A DNA stretch of 64,000 bases from Ramazzottius varieornatus (GCA_001949185.1 BDGG01000017.1:1-64000); one strand, 5' to 3'. Positions 44,976 to 56,126 are shown, counted from the stretch's first letter. Notes: generated by a model not told the origin, from the letters alone. Made by a program: numbers and translations.

Positions 44976-47597
44976 GCTTTGTCTTTACGTGGGCATCCCT
45001 TTGTAGTTATCGTCGTGATTTCCCATCCAAAAATTCTACACAAGATCATGGTGGGCGAACTCTGACAAGGGATTTATACCAATCGGTCCACTTCGATGCC
45101 AAAATCAGTACGATAGGATGTTACAGAAGAGTTTCCTCTATTAACCAAGATATAGACTGTATCGGCGGAAGAAATTCCTGGACGCCACTACAAAATTCGG
45201 GAACACGGGAACGCTTTTCCTACGGTACCGCAGGGGTCTGCTCCAGTGACGTAATGCTCTTTGATTGATATTTTTGATTGCAGGTCAGCCCTGCCCCGAC
45301 AAACAGGACTTTGTGGGAAATTTTTTTCATTGTGTGTATCGCCCATGACATAACGATCAGCTGATCGCTGATTCGGTTAATGTAAGCTAACCCGAAGTTC
45401 TTACGAGACGGCGCCATGGGTGGAACGTGTGTACACGGCTAATGTTACGGCTTGGCTCGTGACGTAAGGGCCGAGGTTCCCATTCCTCGACTGTTTTCCA
45501 CAAAGTCCTGCTTGCCGGGGTATAGCCGGCTCACTTATTACTTCACTACCAACTGGGATAGAAATAAGTACGATGTTTTGGTAACAAGTGCAGAGACGCA
45601 AGTTGGAAAGTCCAAAGCCTGCCCGAGTTTCTGCGCCTTGGCTGCTGAAGACAACATGGGTCTGTAAAAAAGCGGCAAGACCACTGGGCATGCTACCGAA
45701 ACGCAGATTTGTATCGGAAACAGCTTCTTGACTAGTATTCAGTGTGCGTGTTGGCAGCATACCCATCGATGGTGTGGCTTGCTCACAGAGTTGTAGTTTT
45801 CATCATCAGAGGTGCAAAAACTCATACGGCTCTTGAAGTGCACAACTTGCACTTCTGCCATCACCAACAAGTCCTGTTTATCTTAAAGTTCAAGCTATCC
45901 CTTTTCCGGACTTTGGGTCGGTGGCACACGTTGCAGGACAGAAACCGCATGGTGCAGAAAAAAAAGTAATTCTTGTGAAGGTCGTCATACCCGTTACCCC
46001 TCGATCAAGGTAATAAGTGCGCCGGCGAGGATCTGAACAGCTGGTCTAATCTGGATCTACGACTGCGCCATAGTGCTCACCATCAACTGTCCAAGTTACG
46101 CAAATGCAAAACGGTGTGGCATTCTGCATATGGCACTGAGCCGCAGGCCCAAAAGTGAGCTGCTGCGGTGCTGCGCATCTTTCCAGGTTGCTGTGCGTAC
46201 CGCTGTGCTGCATAACTTTTCCACCTGGTGGCTTTGCTGCAGCTGCACAGCTACCTGCTGCAACTGAACTGCATTCCGATTAGCTAACACAATTGTCAGC
46301 AGAATCGATGGTCTGTCGGAAAAACGTTAGCTTTAAGTACGGTGGAACTCGAAAGTCCCGAGTTTGAATGCCGAAAACCATTGTTTAATATCGGTGCGTG
46401 GTCTGCGCGGCGGTACCGCCTCCACGCTGCATGCTGTGCTGTGCTGTACAGATTTTTCCAACTTTCACTTTAGTGCTGTGCTGCAGCACAGCACAGTTAC
46501 AGCGCAGTACAGCACAGATTCGGTCTCTGGTCTCGCCAATCAGCCGATCGTCTTGCTGTCAATCAAAAACCAAACCAAAGTGCGTTACGTCAGAGCGTAC
46601 CGATTGCGTCCTCGGGATGGGACTGGACGGCAGTTTTTCCCATGCTTCAGAATTCTGTAGTGGCTTCCAGCAATTTCTTCTGCTGATACAGTCCATCTTG
46701 GCTTACCGTATTGATTTTGGGATCGGAGCCGTCCGGGTCGCATAAATTCTTTGCGAGTGGTACTAGTGTCCCCAATATTGTATATTAATGACTCATGCAA
46801 TTCTAGATAGCCGCCCACCGACTTCGACTAACTGACGGAGATTATGTGAGTCGATTGCTGTATGTAGTCTCTGTCGACATCAACAGATCTTATCAGGTGT
46901 TTCAGCATGACTTGTCCGTTTTTTGGGGGTAACTTTCAAATTCTTTTTTCTTCGCCGTTAGACTTTTTTATTCCAAAAAATATCCTAAAGCTTATATGGG
47001 CTCTCCTTGTTTCTTGCGTAGACAAGCGAGTATCGTACGATCATGCTTGGAAGAGTAATCATTGAGAACTGTCGCCGGAATCATTGAGAACTGTCGACGG
47101 TGGTGTCGATAGGTATCCCTAACTCTTAGATATCCATATGCGGTGCCAAGTCTGGATCAGAGTCTCCCGACTTTAGGGAAATCCGACTCTCGTTTGCGGG
47201 TGATCATCCTTTCCACCTGGCTATCTTTTTCAACCGAACCGTTTTGCAAAGCCGTACTCGGGCTTTTAATAGCACTAAGTCTGGCGCTCTCTTTGCCATG
47301 TTTTGCAGATTTTTGAAAGTTCGAACTTGGAGAAGAAAAATAGTTTTATTCTGAGTCAAGTGATATTTAAAATTTGAGCGTCGATATGTCTATCTTTGCT
47401 GAGTTCTAGCAGCGACGATTCCAGGTGTCCAGAAGCAGATCTTAAAGGCTAGACTCGGTACTACTATGCACAGAAAGTATTGGAGGGATATCTCGTTTTA
47501 CTTTAGAGAAACAAATTTGCAGTTAGGCCCGGGGAAAACGGACAAGTCGTACTGAAACACCTGATACAGCATACGCAGTGAGCGTGCAACACGATTT
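44976..47597. other. repeat-rich gap inside the receptor gene
   Basis: It contains the inverted-repeat element at 45286-45527 and GCTGTGCTGCAGCACAG-type low-complexity sequence near 46150-46520. No other coding signal. Confidence 0.45.
45286..45527. mobile_element. inverted-repeat element, CAGGACTTTGTGG family
   Basis: The left arm CCCCGACAAACAGGACTTTG and the right arm (reverse complement) CCCCGGCAAGCAGGACTTTG pair over about 35 bp. The interior holds CGATCAGCTGATCG, also present in the MITE pair at 41941 and 49189. Confidence 0.65.
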
Positions 47598-47871
47598 TGC
47601 TTCTTCGTATTCATCCATTGCAGGTCTTCCTGGGCGCAGCCACCGGTCCCGCAATCCCGGCGAAAGTCGCACTCACTTGGCCGTGGGAGTTCAGCGAAGA
47701 CAAAAATGAGGTGAAAATGGGTTTTCACACAAAGCTGGTAAAGTTTCGAAATAATATTATATTAATAATGTGCTGCACCTATGAAAGTCAGTTGATGAAG
47801 TGTGCGTTTAAGTGTATTCGGGGATTCTCAATGACGGGTCTGCTTTACTAGACAACTCTCCAAGCCTTCAG

Positions 47872-48950
47872 ACACCTCATTATTTACACCGCTGTTGATC
47901 CCGACTGGAAGCGAGTTCCGGAGTGGTTGGAGGAGATTTCGGGTGCAGCTCGAACCCATTTCAATACCAATTTTTCAGAGAACCAGAAAGTTCGCAATAA
48001 TCTACTGCCGTTTATACGTATTCGGAGACTACGCTTTTTTTCCAGTACAACGAACTCGTTATCTCGGCATACGAGATGATGCTTGCGACCGGTCAAGTAA
48101 GTTGCACGCGCGGGCTTCGAAAAGACTCACCGAAGACTTCAAGTTTTCACATGAATAGGTACTCCGTGAGACAATGGGCAATGTCAACCTCGATGGCCGC
48201 TTATTTGCGGCGCATTTCTGGAACAGAACTTTTGAGTTTCCATCTAGAAAGTTCACGATGGGACCGTACGGTCAGTTGAAACGTTTCCCGAATCCCTATC
48301 GAAATAGATGTCTGAAGGGTTTGTCTCCCCGGCAGGTATGCGGGTGGCTGACTTTCTGTTCTTACGACCGAACCTATCCACCAGATACGTGGAGGTTTGA
48401 ATCGCTTTCCTTACTGCTTTTCCTTTATTCAAATAATCGTGTATCTTAAACAGGAAGTCTGGCGGTACGATGCGGCTACCAGACTTCTGAATGTATCTGC
48501 CGTACTTGGTGCGGTATGGCCCTCCTCTACCGGAAGGGCTCCTCCAGATCGTCCTACTTGCGGATACAGCGGTGAACTCTGTAATACCACAAGTGCGTCG
48601 TCAAATGACATACAGCTGCAGATTTGTAACATGAAACAAACCCGAGGTGGTCGTGCTAGTTATAACAGACGTTACTTTTGATCCATTTGGCGTATTTCCA
48701 GTGGATTCAAGAGCCATGGTTGGGACGGCGTTCGCAATTGGGTTTTTCGTTCTTTGGACAGTGTATCTCGTCCAGTAAGGATTGTTCAATAAGCGAGCTG
48801 CCTACATCGGGGACAGTCCACGGCCATACTCATCGGTTACGTTTTCGCAGGAACCGATACAGTAAACATGAAGCGGACAATCCATGGTGGTCGATCAATG
48901 TCGAGGATCTGGCTTTTCGAGATGATAATCGAATTCCAAATCATGAGTAG
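47872..48950 (+). pseudogene. ANF-receptor-type domain, C-terminal half, TM-like segment and short tail
   Basis: Colinear continuation of the receptor fragments. The piece from 47872 encodes YTAVDPDWKRVPEWLEEISG. Exon 48046-48096 encodes YNELVISAYEMMLATGQ. An exon from 48160 encodes VLRETMGNVNLDGRLFAAHF and WNRTFEFPSRKF. Around 48450-48600 lies VWRYDAATRLLNVSAVLGAVWPSS in two overlapping parts, then the cysteine-bearing juxtamembrane stretch RPTCGYSGELCN. Near 48710 a hydrophobic segment AMVGTAFAIGFFVLWTVYLV follows in one frame. A short basic tail ends PWWSINVEDLAFRDDNRIPN before a stop. No kinase-homology or cyclase domain is seen up to 50 kb, so if alive it would resemble a short-tailed clearance-type receptor. 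Splice junctions are only partly resolved. Confidence 0.5.
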
Positions 48951-49188
48951 CGTGCAACATGTACCTCCTTTCGAGACAAACGTTAACTCTAACTGTACTG
49001 TGCTCTACAAATTTGGATTCCGTACCCCCGGCATGGGTTGGCCTTTACGCTTGGACGTTTTTGCAGTAGATGGCCAATTACTACACTGACTGTCGATTTA
49101 ACTACGATGTGAACCCATGAAAACAAAATCGCGAGTCTGGAGTACAATGCCGTCTGGGCGCGTCAGTGTACGTTGCCGTATGTACGAT

Positions 49189-49436
49189 GAGTCTATTAGG
49201 TGTGAAATGTGACAATTGCTTCTTCTGCAACCGAACAGCGTTTCTGCACGAGACTGCTAGTAGTACGCTGCGCAGCACCATCCGCTGATCGAGGTCCGGT
49301 TATGATCAAGTAATCAAGCGCGTGTCCGATCAGCTGATCGGTCTCATGCGAACAGCATAGCGAGCAGCCCCGTGTACATCCGTACCGGCCGAAAGCGAAA
49401 TCGGGCGTTTGAACTGACATCCCACAGGTAGAACAG
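49189..49436. mobile_element. MITE, inverted diverged copy (copy B) of the 41941 element
   Basis: The reverse complement of copy A, sharing GCAGAAGAAGCAATTGTCAC, CCGATCAGCTGATCGG and TATGCTGTTCGCATGAGACC. The terminal repeats are less perfect here (TCTATTAGGTGTGAAATGTG against CTACCTGTGGGATGTC). Confidence 0.82.
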
Positions 49437-50144
49437 TATCAGATCTCGAGACACAGATGCCGGGATATCAAGTACTTCACCACTTGCAGAGCACCCCACT
49501 GGAGCGTGACTTTTCTCTTCGATTTCATTCCCTCTTATGAAATAATCAGGAAAAACGAAATCACGAAATCTGTGAAAGATAATCCGTGGGCTTAATGTGT
49601 GACGTTGGACGCCCAAGGATGCTTTATTCTCGGATCACTGAGGATTTTTGAAAGGTTAAGCCTTGTACGTGCCTTCACCGCAAATTTGCTTTTTCTGCTA
49701 TCAAAAGATGTCATTGGCTGAAATGCGCTCGTTTGTAGAGAACAGGATAAAGTGATCTTCAAGTGAGCGAATATCATGCTCTTAACGTAGTCAGGCCGAG
49801 CGAAGCGAGGCCCGTTTAAGTCTGTCGAGATTTCAATGGAGGATCAGATTCTTCGAGCTTTCAGATATCGCAAACACAGTACTGAAAAAAGACACGCCAC
49901 TTGATTGGGGCGATTAAAAGTTTTACTGGGGAACCGTACTGTGAGTCACAAGTAAAAGTGCTCGCTCTACAATGGTCTGCCTCCTTTGCTCGGCCTTTCC
50001 AGTGGTCAGAACCACTAGCCAGTTTTTAAGTCAAGGGACATCGCCCACAGCGGCGTATAAGATTGAACTTCTGCGGAATCTTTACAGAACTTCTGAACTC
50101 CAGCACGCAGAACAGCTGAAAAAACGACTTTTCTTATTCCAGCA
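49437..50144. other. diverged tandem-duplicate segment 1, no gene called
   Basis: The minus-strand stretch at about 49592-49720 encodes DSRKSKFAVKARTRLNLSKI, which resembles DSRKTKFSVELHRRLNLRDI at about 50490-50600. I see a duplicated, possibly formerly coding, sequence of unknown family. Confidence 0.4.
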
Positions 50145-50265
50145 AGTACGTACACGTACGTGACGGTGCACCCCGTAGGGGGTTGCGCAGGCAGTGAATC
50201 CGGACTGGGGCTGTACTTCACGTGTGCGATAACGTACTGCGCGACAGCATCGAATATTTACAGTA
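50145..50265. mobile_element. left-truncated relative of the 35640 MITE
   Basis: The right part matches: AACGTACTGCGCG, GCATCGAATATTTACAGTA and the inner CCCCGTAGGGGGTTGCGCA and GGGGCTGTACTTCAC. The left terminal repeat is missing. Confidence 0.75.
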
Positions 50266-50277
50266 TCTGTTGAACTT

Positions 50278-50718
50278 TTACTGTAGAAAATTCCAAGCGA
50301 ATGATGTATCTGTGTAAAAAGGTGACATTACAGGCTCGGCTGGCTGATGCATGGCTAGTACTGTAGGTTCGGTATCTCTACTGGTTTCAGATTCTAAAAT
50401 TTTGAACCGTTCAGTGAGACCAACCATATTCCGAACGACCGAACTGTGCGAAAGGAGATTAAGGAAGCCGCCAAACACAATCTGTGGGCTTCGTGTCGGC
50501 TTAGCCTGTTTCACGCCCGGATTACAGGAGATGTCGCGAAGGTTTAACCGTCGGTGTAGCTCCACGGAGAATTTAGTCTTTCGGCTGTCGGAACATGTTT
50601 TCGGCTCCACGACGGAATATGATATGTCGTTGCGTTTTCCAGAAAAGCATTTTTCCGGTGCAGAGGAGCGGCTGTTTTTCATTCGGCAAAAACTTCGCGC
50701 CTGACTTGCGACGTCGAA
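50278..50718. other. diverged tandem-duplicate segment 2, no gene called
   Basis: A minus-strand open frame covers this stretch and runs into the receptor gene on the other strand. Its similarity to the 49.6-kb segment suggests a duplicated unit rather than an antisense gene, and I cannot name a domain. Confidence 0.4.
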
Positions 50719-51720
50719 ATGACCAACAGTACCATACCCCGGCTCTCCAACTCGACTTTGCCATATGGTCCAAGCTGGACCTTCAGTCCATCGTTTACTC
50801 TGTCTGTCCAAATCAGTGCAATTCTGATGAACGGCAGCGTCCTCACTCTCTTTGTCCGCAGCCCATCACTGCTTACTCCTTTCACCATTTACGTGATGAA
50901 CCTTTTCCTGGCCAACCTAAGCTGCGCCATTTTATTTTACACGATCGAGTTGGTGAGTGGTTTATATTCTTACTGGTGGAGGGGGCATGCGGCTTGCACT
51001 TACTACAACTACACCAACTGGATCTTTAACGCGGCAATGTGCAATGCACATGCACTGATTGCACTGAATCGGCTGTGGGCCGTAACCTTTCCAGTCTCCT
51101 ACCAACTTTATCACCGCAAACGCTTCGCACTGGGTCTTTGTGCTGCAATGTGGATCTACCTGCACGCATGTCTCTTGCCAGGTATCATCCAGGATGCTTT
51201 ATGGTACCGCCTGCCGGAAGAAACGAATGGATGCCTGGTCAACACATCCGCTCAGCAGAAATACGCCTGGGCCATGCAGATCATAGTGTATGATATACCA
51301 GAAGCGCTGGTGTTACTAACGTATCCTGTCATTTGCTACAAGACATGGAAACGAAGACGAGCTAACAACGTCCAGCCATCGGGAGCCAATCGCGGTAGAC
51401 TGAACTGTCGCAACCCAGGTACCGCTCCATCGGGCACCGCTGCGCTCAGCGAAGGCGGAACGATTTCAAGAACTGGACGACGCACCCGCAAAGTGAACCA
51501 TGGCTTTCTGTCTTTGACTTTGATGACGCTGACTGTCTTAATCTGCTATTCTCCTGGTCAGACGTATTTCACCCTGCTGCTAATCTTTAGCATTGATATC
51601 CCGAATATGTACCCAATCACCTCAGCCATGAACGCGCTCATCATCGTCCTGGATCCCATTTGGTTCGTTCTAGCTGTGACCGACTTAAGAAATGCTTTCC
51701 GCCGAACTTACTGCGGTTGA
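50719..51720 (+). CDS. intact intronless rhodopsin-like GPCR, 333 aa
   Basis: A class A seven-helix receptor with no ligand assignable. The extracellular N-terminus has N-glycosylation sites (NSTIP, NSTLP). Helices: FTLSVQISAILMNGSVLTLF (1), TIYVMNLFLANLSCAILFYT (2), MCNAHALIALNRLWAVTFPV (3, with NRLW in the DRY position), FALGLCAAMWIYLHACLLPG (4), AWAMQIIVYDIPEALVLLTY (5), SLTLMTLTVLICYSPGQTYF (6) and a seventh ending LDPIWFVLAVTDLRNAF (DPIWF in the NPxxY position). A conserved Cys pair could bridge helix 3 to loop 2 (CTYYN, NGCLVN). The long third loop is Ser/Gly/Arg-rich. A poly(A) signal AATAAA lies at 51881-51886. The intronless structure suggests a lineage-expanded receptor family. Confidence 0.9.
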   Translation: MTNSTIPRLSNSTLPYGPSWTFSPSFTLSVQISAILMNGSVLTLFVRSPSLLTPFTIYVMNLFLANLSCAILFYTIELVSGLYSYWWRGHAACTYYNYTNWIFNAAMCNAHALIALNRLWAVTFPVSYQLYHRKRFALGLCAAMWIYLHACLLPGIIQDALWYRLPEETNGCLVNTSAQQKYAWAMQIIVYDIPEALVLLTYPVICYKTWKRRRANNVQPSGANRGRLNCRNPGTAPSGTAALSEGGTISRTGRRTRKVNHGFLSLTLMTLTVLICYSPGQTYFTLLLIFSIDIPNMYPITSAMNALIIVLDPIWFVLAVTDLRNAFRRTYCG

Positions 51721-52189
51721 ACTGCAGTAAACCAAAGAATCCGTACTAATAACTTATACCACATCAACTTTGTCATTTCATCCCTCTCTTCTCCCTAAAT
51801 CACGTTAGCTTTACTGGTGTACTCACTATTATGTATCAGCCGAAACTTCAGTTGGCAAAGGATCTACGTATAAATACGCAAATAAAACAAACAACAAGCG
51901 ACCGCAAGGTTTCTGGAGTTCGGGACTTGTCGAAAATTCGGAGTTACAGCATCGAGCCTACTTAATGACAAGGGAATATCGATATGTTGAACAATGTTCC
52001 CGCCGGATCCGGAAAACCTTTTTTCATCAGTCCGCCGATCGATTTGAGATCTTAGAAAATGAGATGCACCTCATCAGACAGACCGAACTATAGACTGGAT
52101 ATCACAGGACGTGTCTCGAAACACTCAAAAAAACCCAGAATTTGCCGGTTTGTCGTGAAAACCTATGAATTTTGCACCCTGTGCTGAAC
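51721..52189. other. 3' flank of the GPCR with poly(A) signal
   Basis: AATAAA at 51881-51886, 161 bases after the stop. No other gene is seen. Confidence 0.5.
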
Positions 52190-52373
52190 AAAATCCGTGA
52201 ATTTCCAAAATCGATATATCGAAATACAATCGATATCTGTCGATACGATATCCGCCGATATCGTATCCAGCTATTCGATATTCTTTCTGCATCGATATTT
52301 CAATACGATATTTTTTCGATACTGTGTCGCGCGATATCGATATGTTTCAGTACGATATCGGTATGCCAGCACG
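52190..52373. mobile_element. CGATAT-rich relative of the 4452 hAT-like element
   Basis: The interior is dense in CGATAT/ATATCG and the right end GGTATGCCAGCAC resembles the TTGCCAGCAC terminus. The left end is not clear, so the copy is truncated or decayed. Confidence 0.55.
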
Positions 52374-52596
52374 GAGCGTAAGTGGAGAGATATTCTAAGC
52401 TCTGTTCCATCTGCCGATGAGGGGTACTTTTGGCTTTCTAGTCACTTCTCCGAGCAACTTTTGTGGATTTCTCAACGGCCGATGGTCTTAGACCACTTGA
52501 AGCGACAAACTTGCCGTTTCATAAAGTCGAGATCCACTCTTGATCATCCCGCTACCAGGGAAGATCAACTGACAGGATCTGTGATACCCGTTATGT

Positions 52597-52720
52597 ACTG
52601 TAATGCTTCATGAACTTCGCGAATCACGTCATAGTGAGCGTGTGCTGTATGCGTCATCATACCCGTAAACCCTACGCGCACTGTGACGTCACTTCACGAA
52701 GTTCATGAAGCATTACAGTA
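52597..52720. mobile_element. TA-flanked MITE with near-perfect 28-bp terminal repeats
   Basis: The ends TACTGTAATGCTTCATGAAC and GTTCATGAAGCATTACAGTA continue as TTCGCGAA/TTCACGAA. Length 124 bp, no ORF. It shares the TACTGTAA terminus with the 35640 element. Confidence 0.88.
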
Positions 52721-53500
52721 CGATCCACCACACAGTCGGACACGTGACCCAATCCCGGTGGTAAGAACGCGGTTTACCGGCCAATCAGCATCAGCTGTCA
52801 TCAATCAAACCAAGCAGGTTAAACTCGAACAATCAGCGGTAGGATACTGTCCCACTGTGATATATCAGGTAAGCGAAGTTCTCTGTCATTTTTCAAACAC
52901 ACGCTTCATGTTCCCGGCGCCACTATCAAAACTGCGAAAGCGCTTCACGGCTTGTAGCTAGAGAATGGCGTCGGTCAAGTTCTGCGAAAGGACTTTTACT
53001 AGACGTTTGAAAGCTCCGCTGAGCTAGCGGTTGTCTCGAACTGATTATCAAGTTCGTGGTATCCGTTCTTTGGCACTATCCGAATATGGTTAGTACACGT
53101 TGCTGGGTTCAATGCGCTTCTTTCACTTCTTCCATCTTATCCACAAGCTTAAACATCATTAATAAAGGTCACAAGCAAAATATGCTCTTTTCTCATCTGC
53201 CACTCCTTCCACACAACCCGCTTAAGACCAGTACGCCATTCAAACCCACAAAAGCGCTAAAAGATTCACGCTTTCTTCTTAAAAAGTAATGACTACTACA
53301 CAAAACTTACCATGAAACCTCGGCTACTGGAACGTGCAAACATCAGAAATATGGTCCAAGACTAAAAATACAACTGAATCAAACGAAGACGAGATGGAAA
53401 CGACTCCACTATCAGACCTCCCAAGGCAGCAGAATTCTTAAAACAGCGTAAATATAGTTTGGAGTTGAGCAAGCTGACCATGGACCCCCCCCCCCCGGCC
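52721..53500. other. no gene seen up to the assembly gap
   Basis: Short ORFs only, without splice-site support. Confidence 0.35.
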
Positions 53501-53695
53501 NNNNNNNNNNNNNNNNNNNNNNNNNNNNNNNNNNNNNNNNNNNNNNNNNNNNNNNNNNNNNNNNNNNNNNNNNNNNNNNNNNNNNNNNNNNNNNNNNNNN
53601 NNNNNNNNNNNNNNNNNNNNNNNNNNNNNNNNNNNNNNNNNNNNNNNNNNNNNNNNNNNNNNNNNNNNNNNNNNNNNNNNNNNNNNNNNNNNNNN
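53501..53695. other. assembly gap (195 N)
   Basis: Both sides of the gap end in the same string, ACCATGGAC followed by a run of C. This suggests a poly-C tract or short tandem duplication that broke the assembly. ORFs crossing the gap are artefacts. Confidence 0.95.
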
Positions 53696-53856
53696 ACCAT
53701 GGACCCCCCCCCCCCGCCCCACTCCAGCCTCCCGCTCCAGCATCACCATTGTCCACCAGGTGGATCTGGCTTCCGTTCAATCAACGCCGTTAATTTAATG
53801 AAATTAGATTTTCAGATCTACGGTGGTCAAGAACTAACAACGGTTTGTTTTCTCAG

Positions 53857-54420
53857 CTTGGTAAGCCCGAAAGTCCTGCCTTGGTTCCAGAAAATTTCCC
53901 CGCTCCTGCCCTCTCCACTCCTGAAAAGACAAGCCGACGTCGTTCCATACAAGAAGCTCGTCTGCGTCTTGGTCTGCGCAACACCACTCCCATCTCCCAT
54001 CCCACCGCCATCACCGCTCCCGCTGCCTGACGACATCGATGGACTTGAGGTGGCCTTGGACGGCGACGGCCTTTCTTTTTAGGAGTGGATGAGGCAGAAG
54101 GGCCGAACTTTCCGGAACTAGGAGAGGACTTTCGAGCCTACCAAGCTGAAAAAACAAAGCGTTGTGAGTTCGTGACTACTGTAGATCTGGAAATCTGGAT
54201 ATATACTGTATCCAGCAGTCTCTACATGCGTGCACAGCTTACACTTACCATCAGGACCTGACGAGACTCAAAGCCTTGGCTGAGGTAACGCAAGTCGTCA
54301 CCCGTACCAGTCGTAGAATAGAAGCCGACAAAATCGTGCAGGTCACCGATAGGGACTCCAAGTCGATAGCCATGCCAGAGCCCGTTAGAAGACGGATGAG
54401 TCTGGATGCACAGGTACCCT
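53857..54420 (+). CDS. candidate exons of an unresolved gene
   Basis: After a TTTTCTCAG acceptor, the frame from 53857 reads LGKPESPALVPENFPAPALS and TPEKTSRRRSIQEARLRLGL, Pro- and Arg-rich, probably disordered, up to a stop at about 54030. A second stretch after ACCATCAG (from about 54253) reads DLTRLKALAEVTQVVTRTSR and EPVRRRMSLDAQ, then either a donor (GTACCC) or VP and a stop. They may belong to one gene whose 5' part is lost in the gap. No domain is recognised and the join between them is unresolved. Confidence 0.35.
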
Positions 54421-54450
54421 GATTTCTAGACTATCGGTACTGCGATATTG

Positions 54451-54456
54451 TTTATT
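54451..54456 (-). terminator. poly(A) signal of the chitin-binding protein gene
   Basis: AATAAA on the minus strand, about 22 bases past the stop codon of the gene at 54478-55114. It is close to the stop but canonical. Confidence 0.5.
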
Positions 54457-54477
54457 CATTAGCTGAAACGTGTGTAA

Positions 54478-55114
54478 CTAGCAATACGGCAAGGTGAATC
54501 GGTCGACGCAAGCACCACTTTCCGATCTGTAATCAAAGAACTGACCAGGTGGACATGTTTCTACCTTACCGGTAAGACCAGAACAATAGCACCAGTATGG
54601 ACTGCATATATCTAGGGGAAAAAATGGCCCAGGGGGACCGGCGCGATCAAAGCAGTTTTGCGCATTACAATAAGCAGATATGAAAGGAGGGGGAGCAGGC
54701 CAAGGAGCCGCCGGTATCGGTGGGTTCGGTGGCCTCTTCACTGGGCACCAACTTGCATCTCCGGTGCGACAGCTGGGTCCTTGTTCGTAAAAGTACTTGC
54801 CAGCTGCACAACTGAATATCTTGGCAGTGGAGCCGCTACAGCGGCAGTAGTTGCTGGAGCATTGCTGAACTTGGTAGTACCCGTCGGGCTTGGTCCGACA
54901 GTAGACTTGATCGCAACGATCGTACCCGTTGGGGCGTAGCGGAGGCTGCGCTTGGACGTGGACTGCAAAGATGGCAAAATGATCACTATACCGTGCACAT
55001 TCGAGTTGGACGAAGTGACGAACCGTGTTCTGCAGCAATCAGACCTCGTGGGTACTTACCGAGCATCAGCAAAACCGTGGTACCGCAAAGTGGCGGTAGT
55101 AGTCTCTTCATCAT
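54478..55114 (-). CDS. secreted protein with two chitin-binding (peritrophin-A-like) domains, 179 aa
   Basis: Exon 1 (55114-55060) encodes a signal peptide, MMKRLLPPLCGTTVLLML, and joins exon 2 (54962-54478) after a CTTTGCAG acceptor in phase, giving VHVQAQPPLRP as the mature start. Two cysteine-rich units follow, CDQVYCRTKPDGYYQVQQCS to GDASWC and CNAQNCFDRAGPPGPFFPLD to FTLPYC, with the six-cysteine spacing and aromatic residues (GKYFYEQG, GQFFDYRS) typical of type-2 chitin-binding domains. A Pro-rich linker (KRPPNPPIPAAPWPAPPPF) separates them. It is likely a cuticle or gut-lining component. The cysteine order is slightly unusual (SSNYCRCSG, SPYWCYCSG), so a close variant family is possible. 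Confidence 0.78.
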
Positions 55115-56126
55115 GCCAAACCAAGGTCGAGCCCTCAGCTTAATTACTACTGTCTAAAGAAAGTTAGAAACTGGAAAGTAGGGAAGTAGTTTTATGCAAT
55201 CCATTGATATATCATACAGCACGTTGGTGTGAATGTTTAATGTCTGGCAGTAATGGGCTACCATGCGAGAAGCGCAAACGTAAGCGCAATTCCACCAGGG
55301 TACCTGCCTGTGGGCGCTTTTTCAATGGGATGGACGTGCCTCGGTAAAAAGGAGCGCAGTGAATAGTAGAGCAACAAACGCAGCGCACTTCTTATTCTGA
55401 TGACACGCGGTTTTACCTGAACGCTGCTTCACTAGCTAGATTTTTTTCCAGACAGGTTGAATGACTTAGTGCGCTTCGTGAGCTCGTTCTTGTCCTCTTA
55501 ACTGATTTTAGGCTTGATTTATGGCCTAAGGATGCACACGAAAGAAAATTTCACAACGTTTCTTCGTTGCGCGAAACCGAATCGGGCAATTCCAGTCAGA
55601 AAAGTGTCCTGGACAATAACTTTTGCTAGTACAGTGTATAAACTCCGAATTCCCCATTGGAAGCGACGTCCAGAGATCACGCGACCAGAAATCAAATCCC
55701 CGAACAAACGTACTTACATGAACCCTTAAAAAAACCTCTGATCCCTAATTTCTAGCCACTGATCCCAAGATCGAATCTTACTGCGGAACTCCCCAGCCTC
55801 CTGAGCATACACCTTCCTCTTGATTTCGCAAGAAGTAGCCATACAATTTGGATGAAGTCAGAGTCCCAGCCTTCCGGCAGGACATTACCGCGAGGAATAC
55901 CACTGCCTACCTAACGTCGCAGTTTTATCGAACTGCTGCCCGTTACGACCTTGTGTCACTCGAACAAAGTAAGGTCAGACCCAGCGAGCAGCGGAGGCGC
56001 TGAGCGCGAGGCGGCAGGGAGCACAGAGGCTGCAGATACCGCAGTCTGCTGAGCTAGCTCCTTGGTATCACGGTGTAAACAGTTCCCCATCTCAAGTTAG
56101 GCTCTTGATTTCTGCGATACCACACG
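55115..56126. other. intergenic, no gene seen
   Basis: Presumed promoter of the chitin-binding protein gene and further unassigned sequence. Only short ORFs on both strands. Confidence 0.4.

Noticed and set aside
50278-50811. 177-codon minus-strand ORF overlapping the GPCR start
   Set aside because: Part of it resembles the duplicate at 49.6 kb, and the rest is antisense to the receptor.
53362-53780. ORFs crossing the N gap
   Set aside because: They consist mostly of unknown residues.
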